A DNA stretch of 64,000 bases from assembly GCF_014697375.1 (NCBI RefSeq), contig NZ_JACJRS010000017.1, positions 1-64,000 of the forward strand, read 5' to 3'. Made by a program: the position numbers and the translations under genes. The notes beneath the pieces are model-generated. The model worked only from the letters and a program-made list of their open reading frames with translations, made no database searches and had not been told where the DNA came from. The stretch is from Phormidium sp. FACHB-1136. Lineage in GTDB: Bacteria > Cyanobacteriota > Cyanobacteriia > Phormidesmidales > Phormidesmidaceae. This document shows, piece by piece, positions 45,404 to 55,136 of the stretch (the stretch's first letter is position 1; the number at the start of each line of letters is the position of its first letter).

Positions 45404-46745
45404 CAATGACAACGTAAACCAACTAGAACTACCCCCTGATGTTGCACCCTTACCCAAGAATTGGACATATAAAGTTCTAGGTGACTTGGTTGATCAATCC
45501 AGACGCATTTCATATGGCGTTGTTCAACCTGGCACCCAAAATCCCCAAGGCATTCCAATCATTCGGGTCAATAATTTGAGGCAAGGAAAGATCATCACTG
45601 AAGATCTCAAGCTTGTCGATCCGGAAATAGAGCAGAAATACGAAAGAACTCGTTTGCGAGGTGGTGAAGTTCTCCTTAGCTTGGTAGGTACACTCGGCGA
45701 AACAGCTATTGTTCCTAATGAGCTAGCAGGATGGAACGTAGCACGTGCTGTAGCAGTTATCCCAGGCCTTCCCAGCGTAAACAGCCGTTGGATTCATCTG
45801 TGTTTAAGATCACCCCAGGTACAGCACTATATTCGTACTTGGGCAACAACTACAGTTCAAGCGACTTTTAATCTCAGGGATGCAGCAAAGCTGCCTATCC
45901 CCATGCCACCCAAAGAAGAAATTGAAGTAATCGCCCATATCCTCGGCAGCCTCGACGACAAGATCGAACTCAACCAGCAGATGAACCAGACGTTAGAAGG
46001 CATTGCCCGCGCCCTCTTCAAGTCCTGGTTTATCGACTTCGACCCTGTCCGCGCCAAGCTCGACGGTCGCCAACCCTACGGCATGGACGCCGAAACCGCC
46101 GCCCTCTTCCCCAACTCCTTCGAGGACTCGCCACTGGGGAAAATTCCAAAGGGATGGGAGATACAGCCCCTTGACAAAATAGCTAATTTCCTAAATGGAC
46201 TTGCTTTACAGAAATACCCTCCAGAAGACGAGAACTTCATTCCCGTTATCAAAATTGCTGAGATGAGAAAAGGAATTACTGAAAATAGTGGTAAAGCTAG
46301 CCCAAATATAGACGGTCAATATATCATTGCTGATGGAGAAATTCTATTTTCTTGGTCTGGAAGCCTTGAAGTAGTAATTTGGTGTGATGGGATAGGTGCC
46401 CTAAACCAGCATCTATTTAAGGTTACTTCTAACAAATATCCTAAGTGGTTTTTCTATCATTGGGTGAAATCTCACTTAGCAAATTTTCAGGCTATCGCGG
46501 CTAGCAAAGCAACTACAATGGGCCACATTCAGCGAAGACATTTAACAGAAGCATTAACTGTAGTGGCTCCTCAGCAAATTCTAGAAGTAGCTGATAAAGA
46601 AATGTCTCCACTGTTAGATAGGTTAATAGCAAATAAGCTTGAAAATCGGACTTTATCCTCAATTCGAGATTTCCTACTGCCAAAACTACTCTCTGGTGAA
46701 ATTTGTGTTAAAGATGCTGAAGAAACTGTGGCAGAGGTGGCATAA
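45393..46745 (+). CDS. hsdS: Type I restriction-modification specificity subunit
   Basis: A 450-residue subunit that sets the DNA target. It has two target-recognition domains (about residues 15-170 and 240-390), each followed by a conserved helical spacer. The central spacer is PPKEEIEVIAHILGSLDDKI then ELNQQMNQTLEGIARALFKS. The second starts at APQQILEVADKEMSPLLDRL. The central conserved stretch (about 45940-46130) is GC-rich, while both recognition domains are AT-rich, a sign of domain exchange. The start lies inside the duplicated hsdM tail. Confidence 0.93.
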   Translation: MDSNNDNVNQLELPPDVAPLPKNWTYKVLGDLVDQSRRISYGVVQPGTQNPQGIPIIRVNNLRQGKIITEDLKLVDPEIEQKYERTRLRGGEVLLSLVGTLGETAIVPNELAGWNVARAVAVIPGLPSVNSRWIHLCLRSPQVQHYIRTWATTTVQATFNLRDAAKLPIPMPPKEEIEVIAHILGSLDDKIELNQQMNQTLEGIARALFKSWFIDFDPVRAKLDGRQPYGMDAETAALFPNSFEDSPLGKIPKGWEIQPLDKIANFLNGLALQKYPPEDENFIPVIKIAEMRKGITENSGKASPNIDGQYIIADGEILFSWSGSLEVVIWCDGIGALNQHLFKVTSNKYPKWFFYHWVKSHLANFQAIAASKATTMGHIQRRHLTEALTVVAPQQILEVADKEMSPLLDRLIANKLENRTLSSIRDFLLPKLLSGEICVKDAEETVAEVA

Positions 46746-46799
46746 TAACCATCACTCTTGACAAACTCATTTCCAATAAAATTAGCTTGGAGATAACTA

Positions 46800-47816
46800 A
46801 TGATAAATAGCTTTGAATTCAAAAACTTTGGGCCAGTCCATCAACTTAAGTGTGATAATTTAGGTCACATAAATTTAATTATTGGTGGCAATGGGACAGG
46901 TAAAACCATTATTTTGAAAGCTCTCTACAGTGCCATACGAACTTTGGAAGATTATAAGCGAGGCAACGAACCGCGCAATGCCTCTGAAATTCTTGCGGAG
47001 AAACTATATTGGACTTTTGAAGCAGAGAAAATCGGCGATCTTGTTAGCAAAGGAGCAGACGAACCATTATTTTTTAAGTTTATATTGGACGATAAAGAGT
47101 TTTGCTACGGATTCGGAAAAGATACGACTAAAATTATTCAGACTCTAGAAAATCATGTTTCTCCTCGAGACAGCAATTCAGTTTTTCTACCCACAAAGGA
47201 AGTTCTATCTTTGTACAAAATTATTTTAGAATCTCGCGAAGTGGGTAAAACTTTTGGTTTTGATGACACTTATCTTGATTTAGCACGAGCATTGCGTCAG
47301 CCTCCCAGAGGAGGCAAAAACTATCAAAACTTTGCCTTATCCCGCAAGCATCTAAATGAAATTCTGGATGGCAAGATTGAGTATGATGAAAGAACTGGGC
47401 GTTGGCAGTTCAAGAAAGGAAATCAAAAGTTTCCGATCGGTGTGACAGCGGAAGGCATTAAAAAAATTTCGATTCTTGATACTTTATTAGGAAATCGTTA
47501 TCTTGATCCAAAGTCAGTGATTTTTATTGATGAACCAGAATCAGCACTACATCCAGCAGCTATTTCTAAATTTCTTGATATCATCGCCATTTTAGCTGAG
47601 TCTGGAATTCAGTTTTTTATGGCAAGCCATTCGTATTTTGTTATCAAAAAGCTGTTTCTTATTTCTCAAAAGCAAGATAGTCTCTCAATTCCAGTAATTT
47701 CTTCTGTAGATGATCATTGGAGTATTGCAAATCTAAAGGAAGGATTACCGGATAATCCAATCATTGACGAGTCAATTCAGCTTTACAAAGAAGAAGTGGA
47801 CCTAGCATTGCAATGA
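46800..47816 (+). CDS. AAA-type ATPase (ABC/SMC-like), candidate defence component
   Basis: A 338-residue ATPase of the ABC/OLD-like class. Walker A is IIGGNGTGKT (28-37). The signature helix is replaced by VTAEGIKKISILDTLLGN, Walker B is VIFIDEPESALHP (about 240-252) and the switch His is in FFMASHSYFVIKKL. There is no coiled coil of RecN length. ATPases of this shape drive several phage-defence systems with a small nuclease or toxin partner. A strong GGAGATAA ribosome binding site precedes the ATG, and the next gene overlaps by four bases. AT-rich composition suggests transfer. Confidence 0.85.
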   Translation: MINSFEFKNFGPVHQLKCDNLGHINLIIGGNGTGKTIILKALYSAIRTLEDYKRGNEPRNASEILAEKLYWTFEAEKIGDLVSKGADEPLFFKFILDDKEFCYGFGKDTTKIIQTLENHVSPRDSNSVFLPTKEVLSLYKIILESREVGKTFGFDDTYLDLARALRQPPRGGKNYQNFALSRKHLNEILDGKIEYDERTGRWQFKKGNQKFPIGVTAEGIKKISILDTLLGNRYLDPKSVIFIDEPESALHPAAISKFLDIIAILAESGIQFFMASHSYFVIKKLFLISQKQDSLSIPVISSVDDHWSIANLKEGLPDNPIIDESIQLYKEEVDLALQ

Positions 47817-48328
47817 CAACTGAACCAATTGAAGAATCTGGAATGATATTTGGCCCCTACCCAGAAGGGCATTGCTTTTACATTGAAAAGTGTGAAACCT
47901 ACAAAAAGATTGAGAATGGTGTAAAAATTGCAGAGTTTTTACTGCTACGTCCCCAGAAAGATCCTTCGCTCTGGGTTATTGAAGCAAAATCGAGTACACC
48001 TCATCCTGAAACCCAACCAAACTTTGATGAATTCATTGAAGAGATTCGAGACAAATTTACGAATTCGCTCACTTTGACTGTAGCAACTTGCTTAAAACGG
48101 CATTCCACCTATGGAGAATTGCCTGAACTATTTCAAACGGTTGATCTAGAAACAACAAATTTTAGATTGATATTGGTTATCAATGGTCATCAAGAAGAAT
48201 GGCTTCCACCGCTACAAGATGCACTCAAGAAAGAACTCCATTGCACAGTAAAAACCTGGAATTTATCACCAACCTCTGTCGTAGTTCTGAATGATGCTAT
48301 GGCTCGATCACAAGGACTAATTAGTTAA
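47813..48328 (+). CDS. Small protein with nuclease-like ExK motif, partner of the ATPase
   Basis: A 171-residue protein I do not recognise. Residues 39-60 read IAEFLLLRPQKDPSLWVIEA then KS: Glu41, Glu57 and Lys59 have the order of a PD-(D/E)XK nuclease active site. A helix with FDEFIEEIRDKFTNSLTL follows. No signal or membrane segment is present. It overlaps the ATPase gene by four bases, so the two proteins are made together. Nuclease function is an inference from motif spacing; the pair could be a two-gene defence module. Confidence 0.7.
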   Translation: MTTEPIEESGMIFGPYPEGHCFYIEKCETYKKIENGVKIAEFLLLRPQKDPSLWVIEAKSSTPHPETQPNFDEFIEEIRDKFTNSLTLTVATCLKRHSTYGELPELFQTVDLETTNFRLILVINGHQEEWLPPLQDALKKELHCTVKTWNLSPTSVVVLNDAMARSQGLIS

Positions 48329-48472
48329 ATATGAAATTAAGTTAGAAGTAATTCTCTATTGTCTTGTATCAGATGGAGCGTTTAAGAGTTTTCCTTAGTT
48401 TTGCCAAGAAGCTGGAATCATTCATACTGGCACCATGCAAGCACCGCCCGATCGGCAATTAGACCTGTTCCT

Positions 48473-48604
48473 ATGAGTACTGCCCTCTGCCAACAAATCG
48501 CAGACACCGTCGGGCAGCTATTTGACTGCGCCGATGTAAACGGATTCGTTCGTATTCGTACCCCCTACCTCTACCCCGATTTTGAGGTCGCACAAAATGA
48601 ATAA
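48473..48604 (+). pseudogene. DUF1828-like N-terminal fragment fused to foreign tail
   Basis: Forty-three codons starting MSTALCQQIADTVGQLFDCA. The first 36 residues resemble the N terminus of DUF1828 proteins (up to RTPYLYPD). The last seven, FEVAQNE, match the end of the gene at 49141-49335 (FEAAQNE). The join coincides with the start of a 236-bp direct repeat at 48581, so recombination between repeats probably truncated the gene. Confidence 0.55.
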
Positions 48605-48854
48605 GCCCCACAACATTCAAAGCCTTGATTTTGATGCTCAGCGGATAATTTTAACCGTCGATGGTCAAACAGTCCGGTTGCCCATTACTGAAACCTCCCA
48701 ACGGTTAGCTAATGCCTCAGAAACTGAGCGTAAAATTTATCAGGTCTCCCCCTCTGGCTACGGCATCCACTGGCCCACCCTAGACGAAGATCTCTCTATT
48801 GATGGGCTGGTCAGACTAGCGCAAACACAAGCTACCGAGAGCAAATCTTACTAA
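48597..48854 (+). CDS. DUF2442-family protein, copy 1
   Basis: An 85-residue protein starting MNKPHNIQSLDFDAQRIILT. The C-terminal half, YQVSPSGYGIHWPTLDEDLS then IDGLVRLA, is typical of one branch of DUF2442, a family often found in toxin-antitoxin-like pairs with DUF4160. No DUF4160 gene is here. Its ATG overlaps the preceding stop. The gene lies within a 236-bp direct repeat shared with copy 2 at 49328. Confidence 0.75.
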   Translation: MNKPHNIQSLDFDAQRIILTVDGQTVRLPITETSQRLANASETERKIYQVSPSGYGIHWPTLDEDLSIDGLVRLAQTQATESKSY

Positions 48855-48862
48855 CAAGTCTT

Positions 48863-49144
48863 ATGCTGCTCGACATCATTGCGGTTTACCCACTGGATGG
48901 CCACAAGCTCCATCTCACCTTTGAAGATAACGTAGAAGGCATAGTTGATATCGCAAATATAATTGAGTTTACGGGAATATTTGAACCTCTTGTCAACCCG
49001 ACTTATTTTGCCCAAGTCGCCGTCAATCCTGACCTAGGCACAATTAGCTGGCCCAACGGGGCCGATCTTGATCCCGATGTCCTCTACTCCGTAGTAACCG
49101 ATCAACCCCTACCGAGTTACACCATCCTCTCTCACCGCCGATGA
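48863..49144 (+). CDS. DUF2442-family protein, second branch
   Basis: A 93-residue protein starting MLLDIIAVYPLDGHKLHLTF. The block FEPLVNPTYFAQVAVNPDLG followed by TISWPNGADLDPDVLY is the hallmark of DUF2442. The function is unknown, though such genes are usually in small coupled pairs. Here its stop overlaps the start of the 64-residue gene downstream by four bases. Confidence 0.8.
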   Translation: MLLDIIAVYPLDGHKLHLTFEDNVEGIVDIANIIEFTGIFEPLVNPTYFAQVAVNPDLGTISWPNGADLDPDVLYSVVTDQPLPSYTILSHRR

Positions 49145-49335
49145 AAGCCATCATTCAAGCAGCCTTACAAGTTCTGATAGAGCATATGGAACCCTTGAAA
49201 GTCGCTCGTTTCGTCGCTGCCTGCAAACTTGGCGAAGGTGACTATCTAAAAACAAAAGATAATCTCTTTGCCAACGAAACCGTCGATAGTCTCTACGCGC
49301 AAATCCAGGTATTTGAGGCCGCACAAAATGAATAA
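49141..49335 (+). CDS. Small hypothetical protein coupled to DUF2442
   Basis: Sixty-four residues starting MKAIIQAALQVLIEHMEPLK, with a helical core VARFVAACKLGEGDYLKTKD and LFANETVDSLYAQIQ. The gene is coupled by overlaps to DUF2442 genes on both sides (ATGA at 49141, and its TAA region overlaps the ATG at 49328). I believe similar small proteins accompany DUF2442 elsewhere, but I cannot name a domain. Confidence 0.65.
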   Translation: MKAIIQAALQVLIEHMEPLKVARFVAACKLGEGDYLKTKDNLFANETVDSLYAQIQVFEAAQNE

Positions 49336-49615
49336 GCGCCACAACATTCAAAGCCTTGATTTTGATAAACAGTGGATGATTTTAACGGTCGATGGCCAAA
49401 CAGTTCGGTTGCCCATCCCTGAAACCTCCCAACGGTTAGCGAATGCCTCAGAAACTGAGCGCAAAATTTATCAGGTCTCGCCCTCTGGCTACGGCATCCA
49501 CTGGCCCACCCTAGACGAAGATCTCTCTATCGATGGGCTACTCAGACTCAGTCGATCACAAAGTCCCCGTAGCCCTCACCCTAAATCCCTCTCCCAGGAG
49601 GGAGAGGGACTTTGA
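49328..49615 (+). CDS. DUF2442-family protein, copy 2, with repeat-derived C terminus
   Basis: A 95-residue protein that matches copy 1 through SIDGLLRLS. Its last 19 or so residues (SPRSPHPKSLSQEGEGL) are read from an inserted GC-rich palindromic repeat (49573-49666) and replace the normal end. It may still fold, since the DUF2442 core is complete. It is the last gene before hsdR. Confidence 0.65.
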   Translation: MNKRHNIQSLDFDKQWMILTVDGQTVRLPIPETSQRLANASETERKIYQVSPSGYGIHWPTLDEDLSIDGLLRLSRSQSPRSPHPKSLSQEGEGL

Positions 49616-49666
49616 AAGGGTTTCCTGCGCCCCTCTCCCTCCTGGGAGAGGGGCTGGGGGTGAGGG
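49573..49666. repeat. Dispersed G/C-rich palindromic repeat, two-hairpin form
   Basis: CCCTCACC, CCCTCTCCC-AGGA-GGGAGAGGG, then CCCCTCTCCC-TCCT-GGGAGAGGGG and GGGTGAGGG. It is the same family as 18031-18119 and interrupts the 3' end of the DUF2442 gene. Confidence 0.75.
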
Positions 49667-49785
49667 CTGGATCATGGCAAAAAAGCATGTTTGCGATTTA
49701 CTGAAGCTACCTTTCGCTAGCGTAGTGGGCATACTAACCCAGAACCATCTGCCACCCGCTCCACCAAACTCAAGGACTACCCCCC

Positions 49786-52700
49786 ATGAGTCACTACGGC
49801 ATGACCGAATCTGAGGTTGAAGCAGCCGCCCTCTACTACCTCAACCAACTCGGCTACACCACCCTCAACGGCTCCACCATCGCCCCCGGCGAACCCATTG
49901 CAGAGCGCGACAGCTACAGCGAAGTCGTCCTCACCCAACGCCTCCGCAGCGCCCTCACCCGCATCAACCCCCACATCCCCCCCGATGCCATCAACGAAGC
50001 CCTGCGCCAGATCATCCGCAGCGAAAGCCAAAACCTGGTCGAAAACAACCGCCGCTTCCACAAATTCCTCACCGATGGCGTCCCCGTCGCCTACCAAGAC
50101 GGAGACCGCACCATCCACGACCAAGTCTGGCTGATCGACTTCCAGCAGCCCGACAACAACGACTGGCTCGCCGTCAACCAGTTCACCATCCACGAAAACG
50201 CTAACCGCCGCCCCGACATCGTCCTCTTCCTCAACGGCCTCCCCATCGCCGTCCTCGAACTCAAAAACGCCGCCGCCGAAAACGCCGACATCGACCACGC
50301 CTACAACCAGCTCCAGACCTACAAAAAAGACATCCCCAGCCTCTTCACCTACAACCAGGGGCTGGTCATCTCCGACGGCCTCAACGCCCAGGTGGGCACC
50401 CTCACCGCCGACCGCAGCCGCTTCATGCCCTGGCGCAATCCCCCCCCAGAAGCCAACACAGGGGCCAACACAGGGGCCAACACAGGGGCCAACACAGGGG
50501 CCAACACAGGGGCCAACACAGGGGCCAACAACCTCATCCCCTTCCCTAAACGCCGCCCACCCATCGCCGCCGATTCCGGGGGCACCTACCCCACCGACGC
50601 CACCAACCCCATGGAAGTGCTGCTCAAAGGCATCTTCCACCCCGAACGCTACCTCGATCTGATTCGCTACTTCACCGTCTTCGAGAGCGACGGCGAAACC
50701 CTAGTCAAAAAGATGGCGGGCTACCACCAGTACTACGCCGTCAACAAAGCCGTCGCAGCCACCCTCCGCGCCACCTCCAGCCAGGGCGACCAGCGGGCCG
50801 GGGTAATCTGGCATACCCAGGGTTCCGGCAAAAGCCTCTCCATGACCTTCTACGCGGGCAAGATCATCCAGCATCCGGCCATGGCCAACCCCACTCTGGT
50901 GGTGCTCACCGACCGCAACGACCTCGATGAGCAACTCTACACCACCTTCTCCAAATGCCAAGACCTGCTGCGGCAAACACCCCAGCAGGCGGAAGATCGG
51001 GCCGACCTCAAGGCCAAACTCCAGGTGGCCTCCGGGGGCATCGTCTTCACTACCATTCAAAAATTTTCCCCCGAAGAGCGGGGTGGCGACTACGACGCCC
51101 TCTCCCACCGCCGCAACATCGTCTTCATCGCCGACGAGGCCCACCGTTCCCAGTACGGCCTCAAAGCCCGCGTGGTGACCACCACAGACAAAGGCACTGG
51201 CCTTGAGGGAGCCTACACCGCCTACGGCTTCGCCAAATACCTGCGCGATGCCCTGCCCAACGCCTCCTTCATCGGCTTTACCGGCACCCCCATCGAGGCC
51301 ACCGACAAAAACACCCAGCAAATCTTCGGCGACTACATCGACATCTACGACATCCAGCGGGCCGTGGAAGACGGGGCCACCGTCAAGATCTACTACGAAG
51401 CCCGCCTAGCCAAAATCGACCTCGACGCCAACGAGCGGCCCCACATCGACCCCAACTTTGAAGACGTCACCGAAGGGGAAGAACTGACCACCCGCGAAAG
51501 GCTGAAGAGCAAGTGGGCACAGCTCGAAGCCATGGTGGGCAGCCCCAAGCGTCTCTCCCTGGTCGCCGCCGACCTCGTGCAGCACTTCGAGAACCGCCTC
51601 GCCGCCATGGAGGGCAAAGGGCTGGTTGTGGCGATGAGCCGCCGCATCTGCGTCGAACTCTACGATCAGCTCATCGCGCTGCGCCCCGACTGGCACAGCG
51701 ACGACGACACCACCGGAGCGATCAAAGTGGTGATGACCGGCAGCGCCTCCGACCCGGAAAGCTATCGCCCCCACATTCGCAGCAAAAAAGGCCGCGATGC
51801 CCTGGCCAAGCGCCTGCGCGACCTCGAAGACCCGCTTAAGCTGGTAATCGTCCGCGATATGTGGCTCACTGGCTTCGATGCCCCCTGCCTGCACATCATG
51901 TATGTGGACAAGCCCATGCGCGGCCACAACCTGATGCAGGCCATCGCCCGCGTCAACCGGGTGTTTGGCAGCAAAGCCGGGGGCCTGGTGGTGGACTACA
52001 TCGGCATTGCCCAAGACCTGAAAGAAGCCCTGCAAGCCTACACCGAACGCGACCGAGGTCAGGCGGGCATCCCGATGGATCAAGCCCTGGCGCTGATGCA
52101 GGAGAAGTACGAAATCGTCGCGGGTCAGTTCCACGGGTTCGACTACCGCGCCTTCCACAGCGCTCCACCGCCCCAGCGCCTGACCATCCTCCGCAACGCC
52201 ATGGATTGGCTGCTGCGCCCTGAAGCAGTAGAGGTGAAAGGCCCCCAGCGCTACATTCAAGCGGTGACCGAACTCTCCCAAGCCTTTGCCCTCTGCGCCG
52301 CCGAGGATGCGGCCCTAGCCATCCGCGAAGACGTGGGCTTTTTCCAGGCGGTGAAGGCGGGGCTGAGCAAACACACGGTGGAAGGAGGCAAGAGCCGAGC
52401 CGAGCTGGATGCCGCCGTGCGCCAGATCGTCTCCCGTTCCGTCGCCTCTGAGCAGGTGATCGACATCTTCGAGACCGCTGGGTTGGATAGGCCCGAACTC
52501 TCCATTCTTTCCGACCAGTTCCTGGCCGAGGTGCGCAACCTGCCCCAGAAAAACCTGGCTCTGGAGGTGCTACGCAAGCTGCTCAACGACGAGATCAAAG
52601 CCCGCTCCCGCAAGAACGTGGTGCAATCCCGCAACTTCTCGGAGATGCTGGAAGCCTCGATCCGCCGCTACCAGAACCGGGCGATCACCTCAGCGGAGGT

Positions 52701-53052
52701 GATCCAGGAGCTGATCAACCTGGCGGCAGATATGCGCGAGGCCAGCCGTCGGGGCATTGACCTGGGCCTGAGCGAGGCTGAGCTAGCCTTCTACGACGCC
52801 CTAGAGGTCAACGACAGTGCCGTGCAGGTGCTAGGGGATGAGACGTTGAAGGCCATTGCCCAGGAGCTAGTCAAGGCGATTCGCGGCCATGTGACGATTG
52901 ACTGGACGGAGCGGGAAGCCGTGCGAGCGAAGCTGCGGGTGATGGTGAAGCGGCTGCTGAAGAAGTATGGCTATCCGCCCGATAAGCAGGAAAAGGCAAC
53001 TCAGACCGTGTTGCAGCAGGCGGAAACCCTGTGCAAGGATTGGGCGGCTTAA
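49786..53052 (+). CDS. hsdR: Type I restriction-modification nuclease/translocase subunit
   Basis: The 1088-residue subunit that cuts unmodified DNA after ATP-driven translocation. The N-terminal nuclease has [20 protein letters not shown] with the PD-(D/E)XK residues. The helicase part has Walker A TQGSGKS (about 344-350), DEAHRSQYG (about 450) and the later [13 protein letters not shown] and [12 protein letters not shown] motifs. The C-terminal helical domain is complete. Between nuclease and helicase lies a run of six GANT units encoded by 12-bp repeats. GC-rich codon use contrasts with hsdS and the ATPase. Confidence 0.95.
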   Translation: MSHYGMTESEVEAAALYYLNQLGYTTLNGSTIAPGEPIAERDSYSEVVLTQRLRSALTRINPHIPPDAINEALRQIIRSESQNLVENNRRFHKFLTDGVPVAYQDGDRTIHDQVWLIDFQQPDNNDWLAVNQFTIHENANRRPDIVLFLNGLPIAVLELKNAAAENADIDHAYNQLQTYKKDIPSLFTYNQGLVISDGLNAQVGTLTADRSRFMPWRNPPPEANTGANTGANTGANTGANTGANTGANNLIPFPKRRPPIAADSGGTYPTDATNPMEVLLKGIFHPERYLDLIRYFTVFESDGETLVKKMAGYHQYYAVNKAVAATLRATSSQGDQRAGVIWHTQGSGKSLSMTFYAGKIIQHPAMANPTLVVLTDRNDLDEQLYTTFSKCQDLLRQTPQQAEDRADLKAKLQVASGGIVFTTIQKFSPEERGGDYDALSHRRNIVFIADEAHRSQYGLKARVVTTTDKGTGLEGAYTAYGFAKYLRDALPNASFIGFTGTPIEATDKNTQQIFGDYIDIYDIQRAVEDGATVKIYYEARLAKIDLDANERPHIDPNFEDVTEGEELTTRERLKSKWAQLEAMVGSPKRLSLVAADLVQHFENRLAAMEGKGLVVAMSRRICVELYDQLIALRPDWHSDDDTTGAIKVVMTGSASDPESYRPHIRSKKGRDALAKRLRDLEDPLKLVIVRDMWLTGFDAPCLHIMYVDKPMRGHNLMQAIARVNRVFGSKAGGLVVDYIGIAQDLKEALQAYTERDRGQAGIPMDQALALMQEKYEIVAGQFHGFDYRAFHSAPPPQRLTILRNAMDWLLRPEAVEVKGPQRYIQAVTELSQAFALCAAEDAALAIREDVGFFQAVKAGLSKHTVEGGKSRAELDAAVRQIVSRSVASEQVIDIFETAGLDRPELSILSDQFLAEVRNLPQKNLALEVLRKLLNDEIKARSRKNVVQSRNFSEMLEASIRRYQNRAITSAEVIQELINLAADMREASRRGIDLGLSEAELAFYDALEVNDSAVQVLGDETLKAIAQELVKAIRGHVTIDWTEREAVRAKLRVMVKRLLKKYGYPPDKQEKATQTVLQQAETLCKDWAA
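50452..50529 (+). repeat. Six and a half 12-bp tandem repeats in hsdR
   Basis: GCCAACACAGGG is repeated exactly, coding ANTG. The unit is a multiple of three, so changes in copy number alter linker length without frameshift. Confidence 0.95.
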
Positions 53053-53664
53053 CCCCACCACAGACGCAGATCCAGAGGCCGATTCCTGGGGTACGGTTAA
53101 TACATTTAGCCATCTCAAGCAAAGACTCAATCGTCTCAAAGCAAGTCCAATAAAGGGATTTGTGAGTCCAGTCTTAAGGCTGACTAGATCACAGGGTCTA
53201 TCTTGGTGAGCAACATTGACTTCGTCGGCAAATTGAGGATCACCGCCTCAACTACTTCGCCAATCTGAATCAAGCAAACCCGATTCCCAGATCGATAAAT
53301 CGCAGGAGCGAGGTCTCCCCGACCGCTGATGCCGAGGGCAAACAGGCGGATTTGGCCCCAGATCGCAAACATCGCAAACTACGATAGAGAATTCGGTTTG
53401 TCTCTTTAGTAGACTCAATAAACTCAAAATAAGTCTGATTAAGAGATAAATTGGTCTATTCATGAGACTACTTGCCAAAAAGAAACACCCATCAAGCCAA
53501 GCTAGGCTGAAGACCAATGTTCATGGGCAGTTGGAGTGGAAAAGACCTGTCGCTGGCGTTTTGATCGTTGACTTCGTTCTGGCCAACATAGGTGAGAATA
53601 GGGGGTAGAGTTTCCGTCCGTGTTTCCGTCCGTTGCCCTGCCCATCAACTATTTGCGCTGAACC
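53053..53664. other. Intergenic region between hsdR and asnS
   Basis: The 612-bp stretch is AT-richer than its flanks, especially 53380-53520. A reverse frame at 53184-53372 (62 codons, starting MFAIWGQIRLFALG) has some protein character but no known domain. Otherwise I see nothing; it may mark the outer boundary of the restriction island. Confidence 0.4.
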
Positions 53665-55050
53665 ATGCCACGTATTCGAGACATTTTGCACAACGGCACC
53701 CCAGGCCAAGCCATCACCCTGCAGGGCTGGGTTCGCACCAAGCGGGAGGGCAAGGGCCTCACCTTTTTGGAGGTAAACGATGGATCCTCTATGGCGGGGT
53801 TGCAGGTGGTGCTGAATGCCGACCTGGCCGACTACGACACGGTGGTGAAGGCGCTGACCACGGGATCCTCGGTGGAAATTGGCGGCGATTTAGTGGAATC
53901 TCCCGGCAAGGGCCAGCGGGTGGAACTTCAGGGCCAAACCATCACCGTCTTCGGTACGGCGGATGGCGAGACCTATCCCCTCCAGAAAAAGCGCCACTCC
54001 TTTGAGTTTCTGCGCGGCCTCGGCCATCTGCGCGCCCGCACCAACACCCTGGGGGCCGTGTTTCGGGTGCGGAATGCCTGCGCCCAGGCCATCCACCAGT
54101 TTTTCCAAGAGCAGGGCTTTCTGTGGATGCACACCCCCATCATCACCGCCAGCGATTGCGAGGGGGCGGGGGAAATGTTTGCGGTTACGGGTCTGGATTT
54201 AAACCAGGTGCCCAAAACCGCCGAGGGCAAGGTGGACTACGGCCAGGATTTCTTCGGCAAACCCGCCTATCTCACGGTGAGCGGTCAGCTAGAGGCGGAA
54301 ATTATGGCCATGGCCTTTAAGGATGTCTACACCTTTGGCCCCACCTTCCGGGCCGAGAACTCCAACACCTCCCGCCACCTGGCCGAATTTTGGATGGTGG
54401 AGCCAGAAATGGCCTTCTGCGACCTAGTGGGCAACATGGATTTGGCGGAGGACTTCCTCAAGTACATCTTTAGCTCGGTACTAAATGCCTGCCCGGAGGA
54501 CATGGAATTCTTCAACCAGCGCATCGACAATTCCGTCCTGGCCACCGCCGACAATATTATTAACAACACCTTCGAGCGCATCACCTACACCGAAGCGGTC
54601 AAGCTGTTGGAAAAGGCGGACAAGTCCTTTGAATTCCCCGTGGAGTGGGGCATTGACCTGCAATCCGAACACGAACGCTACCTGGCCGAAGACCTGTTCA
54701 AAAAGCCCGTCATCGTCACCGACTACCCCACGGGCATCAAAGCCTTCTATATGCGCCTCAATGATGGTGGTGAGACTGTCGCCGCCATGGACGTACTGGC
54801 TCCCAAGGTGGGGGAAATCATCGGCGGTTCCCAGCGCGAAGAACGGCTCGACATCCTCGAACGCCGCCTTCAGGAAGCGGGTTTGCCCATCGAAGATTAC
54901 TGGTGGTACCTGGATCTGCGTCGCTTTGGCACCGTTCCCCACGCCGGATTTGGCCTTGGATTCGAGCGTTTGGTGCAGTTCATGACCGGAATGGGCAACA
55001 TCCGCGATGTGATTCCCTTCCCCCGCACCCCCGACAGCATCGAATTTTAA
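53665..55050 (+). CDS. asnS: Asparaginyl-tRNA synthetase
   Basis: A 461-residue class IIb aminoacyl-tRNA synthetase. The N-terminal OB-fold (about 1-110) carries [20 protein letters not shown]. The class II catalytic motifs follow: motif 2 in [20 protein letters not shown] and motif 3 in [20 protein letters not shown]. Length and motifs separate it from AspRS and LysRS. It stands alone, downstream of the restriction island. Confidence 0.96.
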   Translation: MPRIRDILHNGTPGQAITLQGWVRTKREGKGLTFLEVNDGSSMAGLQVVLNADLADYDTVVKALTTGSSVEIGGDLVESPGKGQRVELQGQTITVFGTADGETYPLQKKRHSFEFLRGLGHLRARTNTLGAVFRVRNACAQAIHQFFQEQGFLWMHTPIITASDCEGAGEMFAVTGLDLNQVPKTAEGKVDYGQDFFGKPAYLTVSGQLEAEIMAMAFKDVYTFGPTFRAENSNTSRHLAEFWMVEPEMAFCDLVGNMDLAEDFLKYIFSSVLNACPEDMEFFNQRIDNSVLATADNIINNTFERITYTEAVKLLEKADKSFEFPVEWGIDLQSEHERYLAEDLFKKPVIVTDYPTGIKAFYMRLNDGGETVAAMDVLAPKVGEIIGGSQREERLDILERRLQEAGLPIEDYWWYLDLRRFGTVPHAGFGLGFERLVQFMTGMGNIRDVIPFPRTPDSIEF

Positions 55051-55136
55051 GATCTCCTAGACCAGGTTTGTTTTTCAAAGTTTAGACGTTGTGGGAGAAG
55101 GAAGGCCAAGTCCGGCTAGAGGAGGTTCAGCGGTTT

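Larger units (their letters stand above)
48581..49547 (+). repeat. 236-bp direct repeat pair around the DUF2442 genes
   Basis: Positions 48581-48816 and 49312-49547 are near-identical (731 bp apart). They run from TTTGAGG-CGCACAAAATGAA to GATGGGCT and code for the two DUF2442 copies. The upstream copy has lost the 64-residue gene that precedes the downstream one. Confidence 0.8.

Noticed and set aside
50452-50529. GCCAACACAGGG repeats as a phase-variation switch
   Set aside because: The unit is 12 bp, so slippage cannot shift the frame; only linker length can change.
49777-50640. Long reverse-strand frame opposite the start of hsdR
   Set aside because: Low-complexity Gly/Val/Asp-rich translation produced by GC-rich third positions of hsdR; it has no domain.
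53184-53372. Reverse-strand 62-codon frame between hsdR and asnS
   Set aside because: Some hydrophobic pattern but no domain, no ribosome binding site and no partner; kept only as a note in the intergenic entry.
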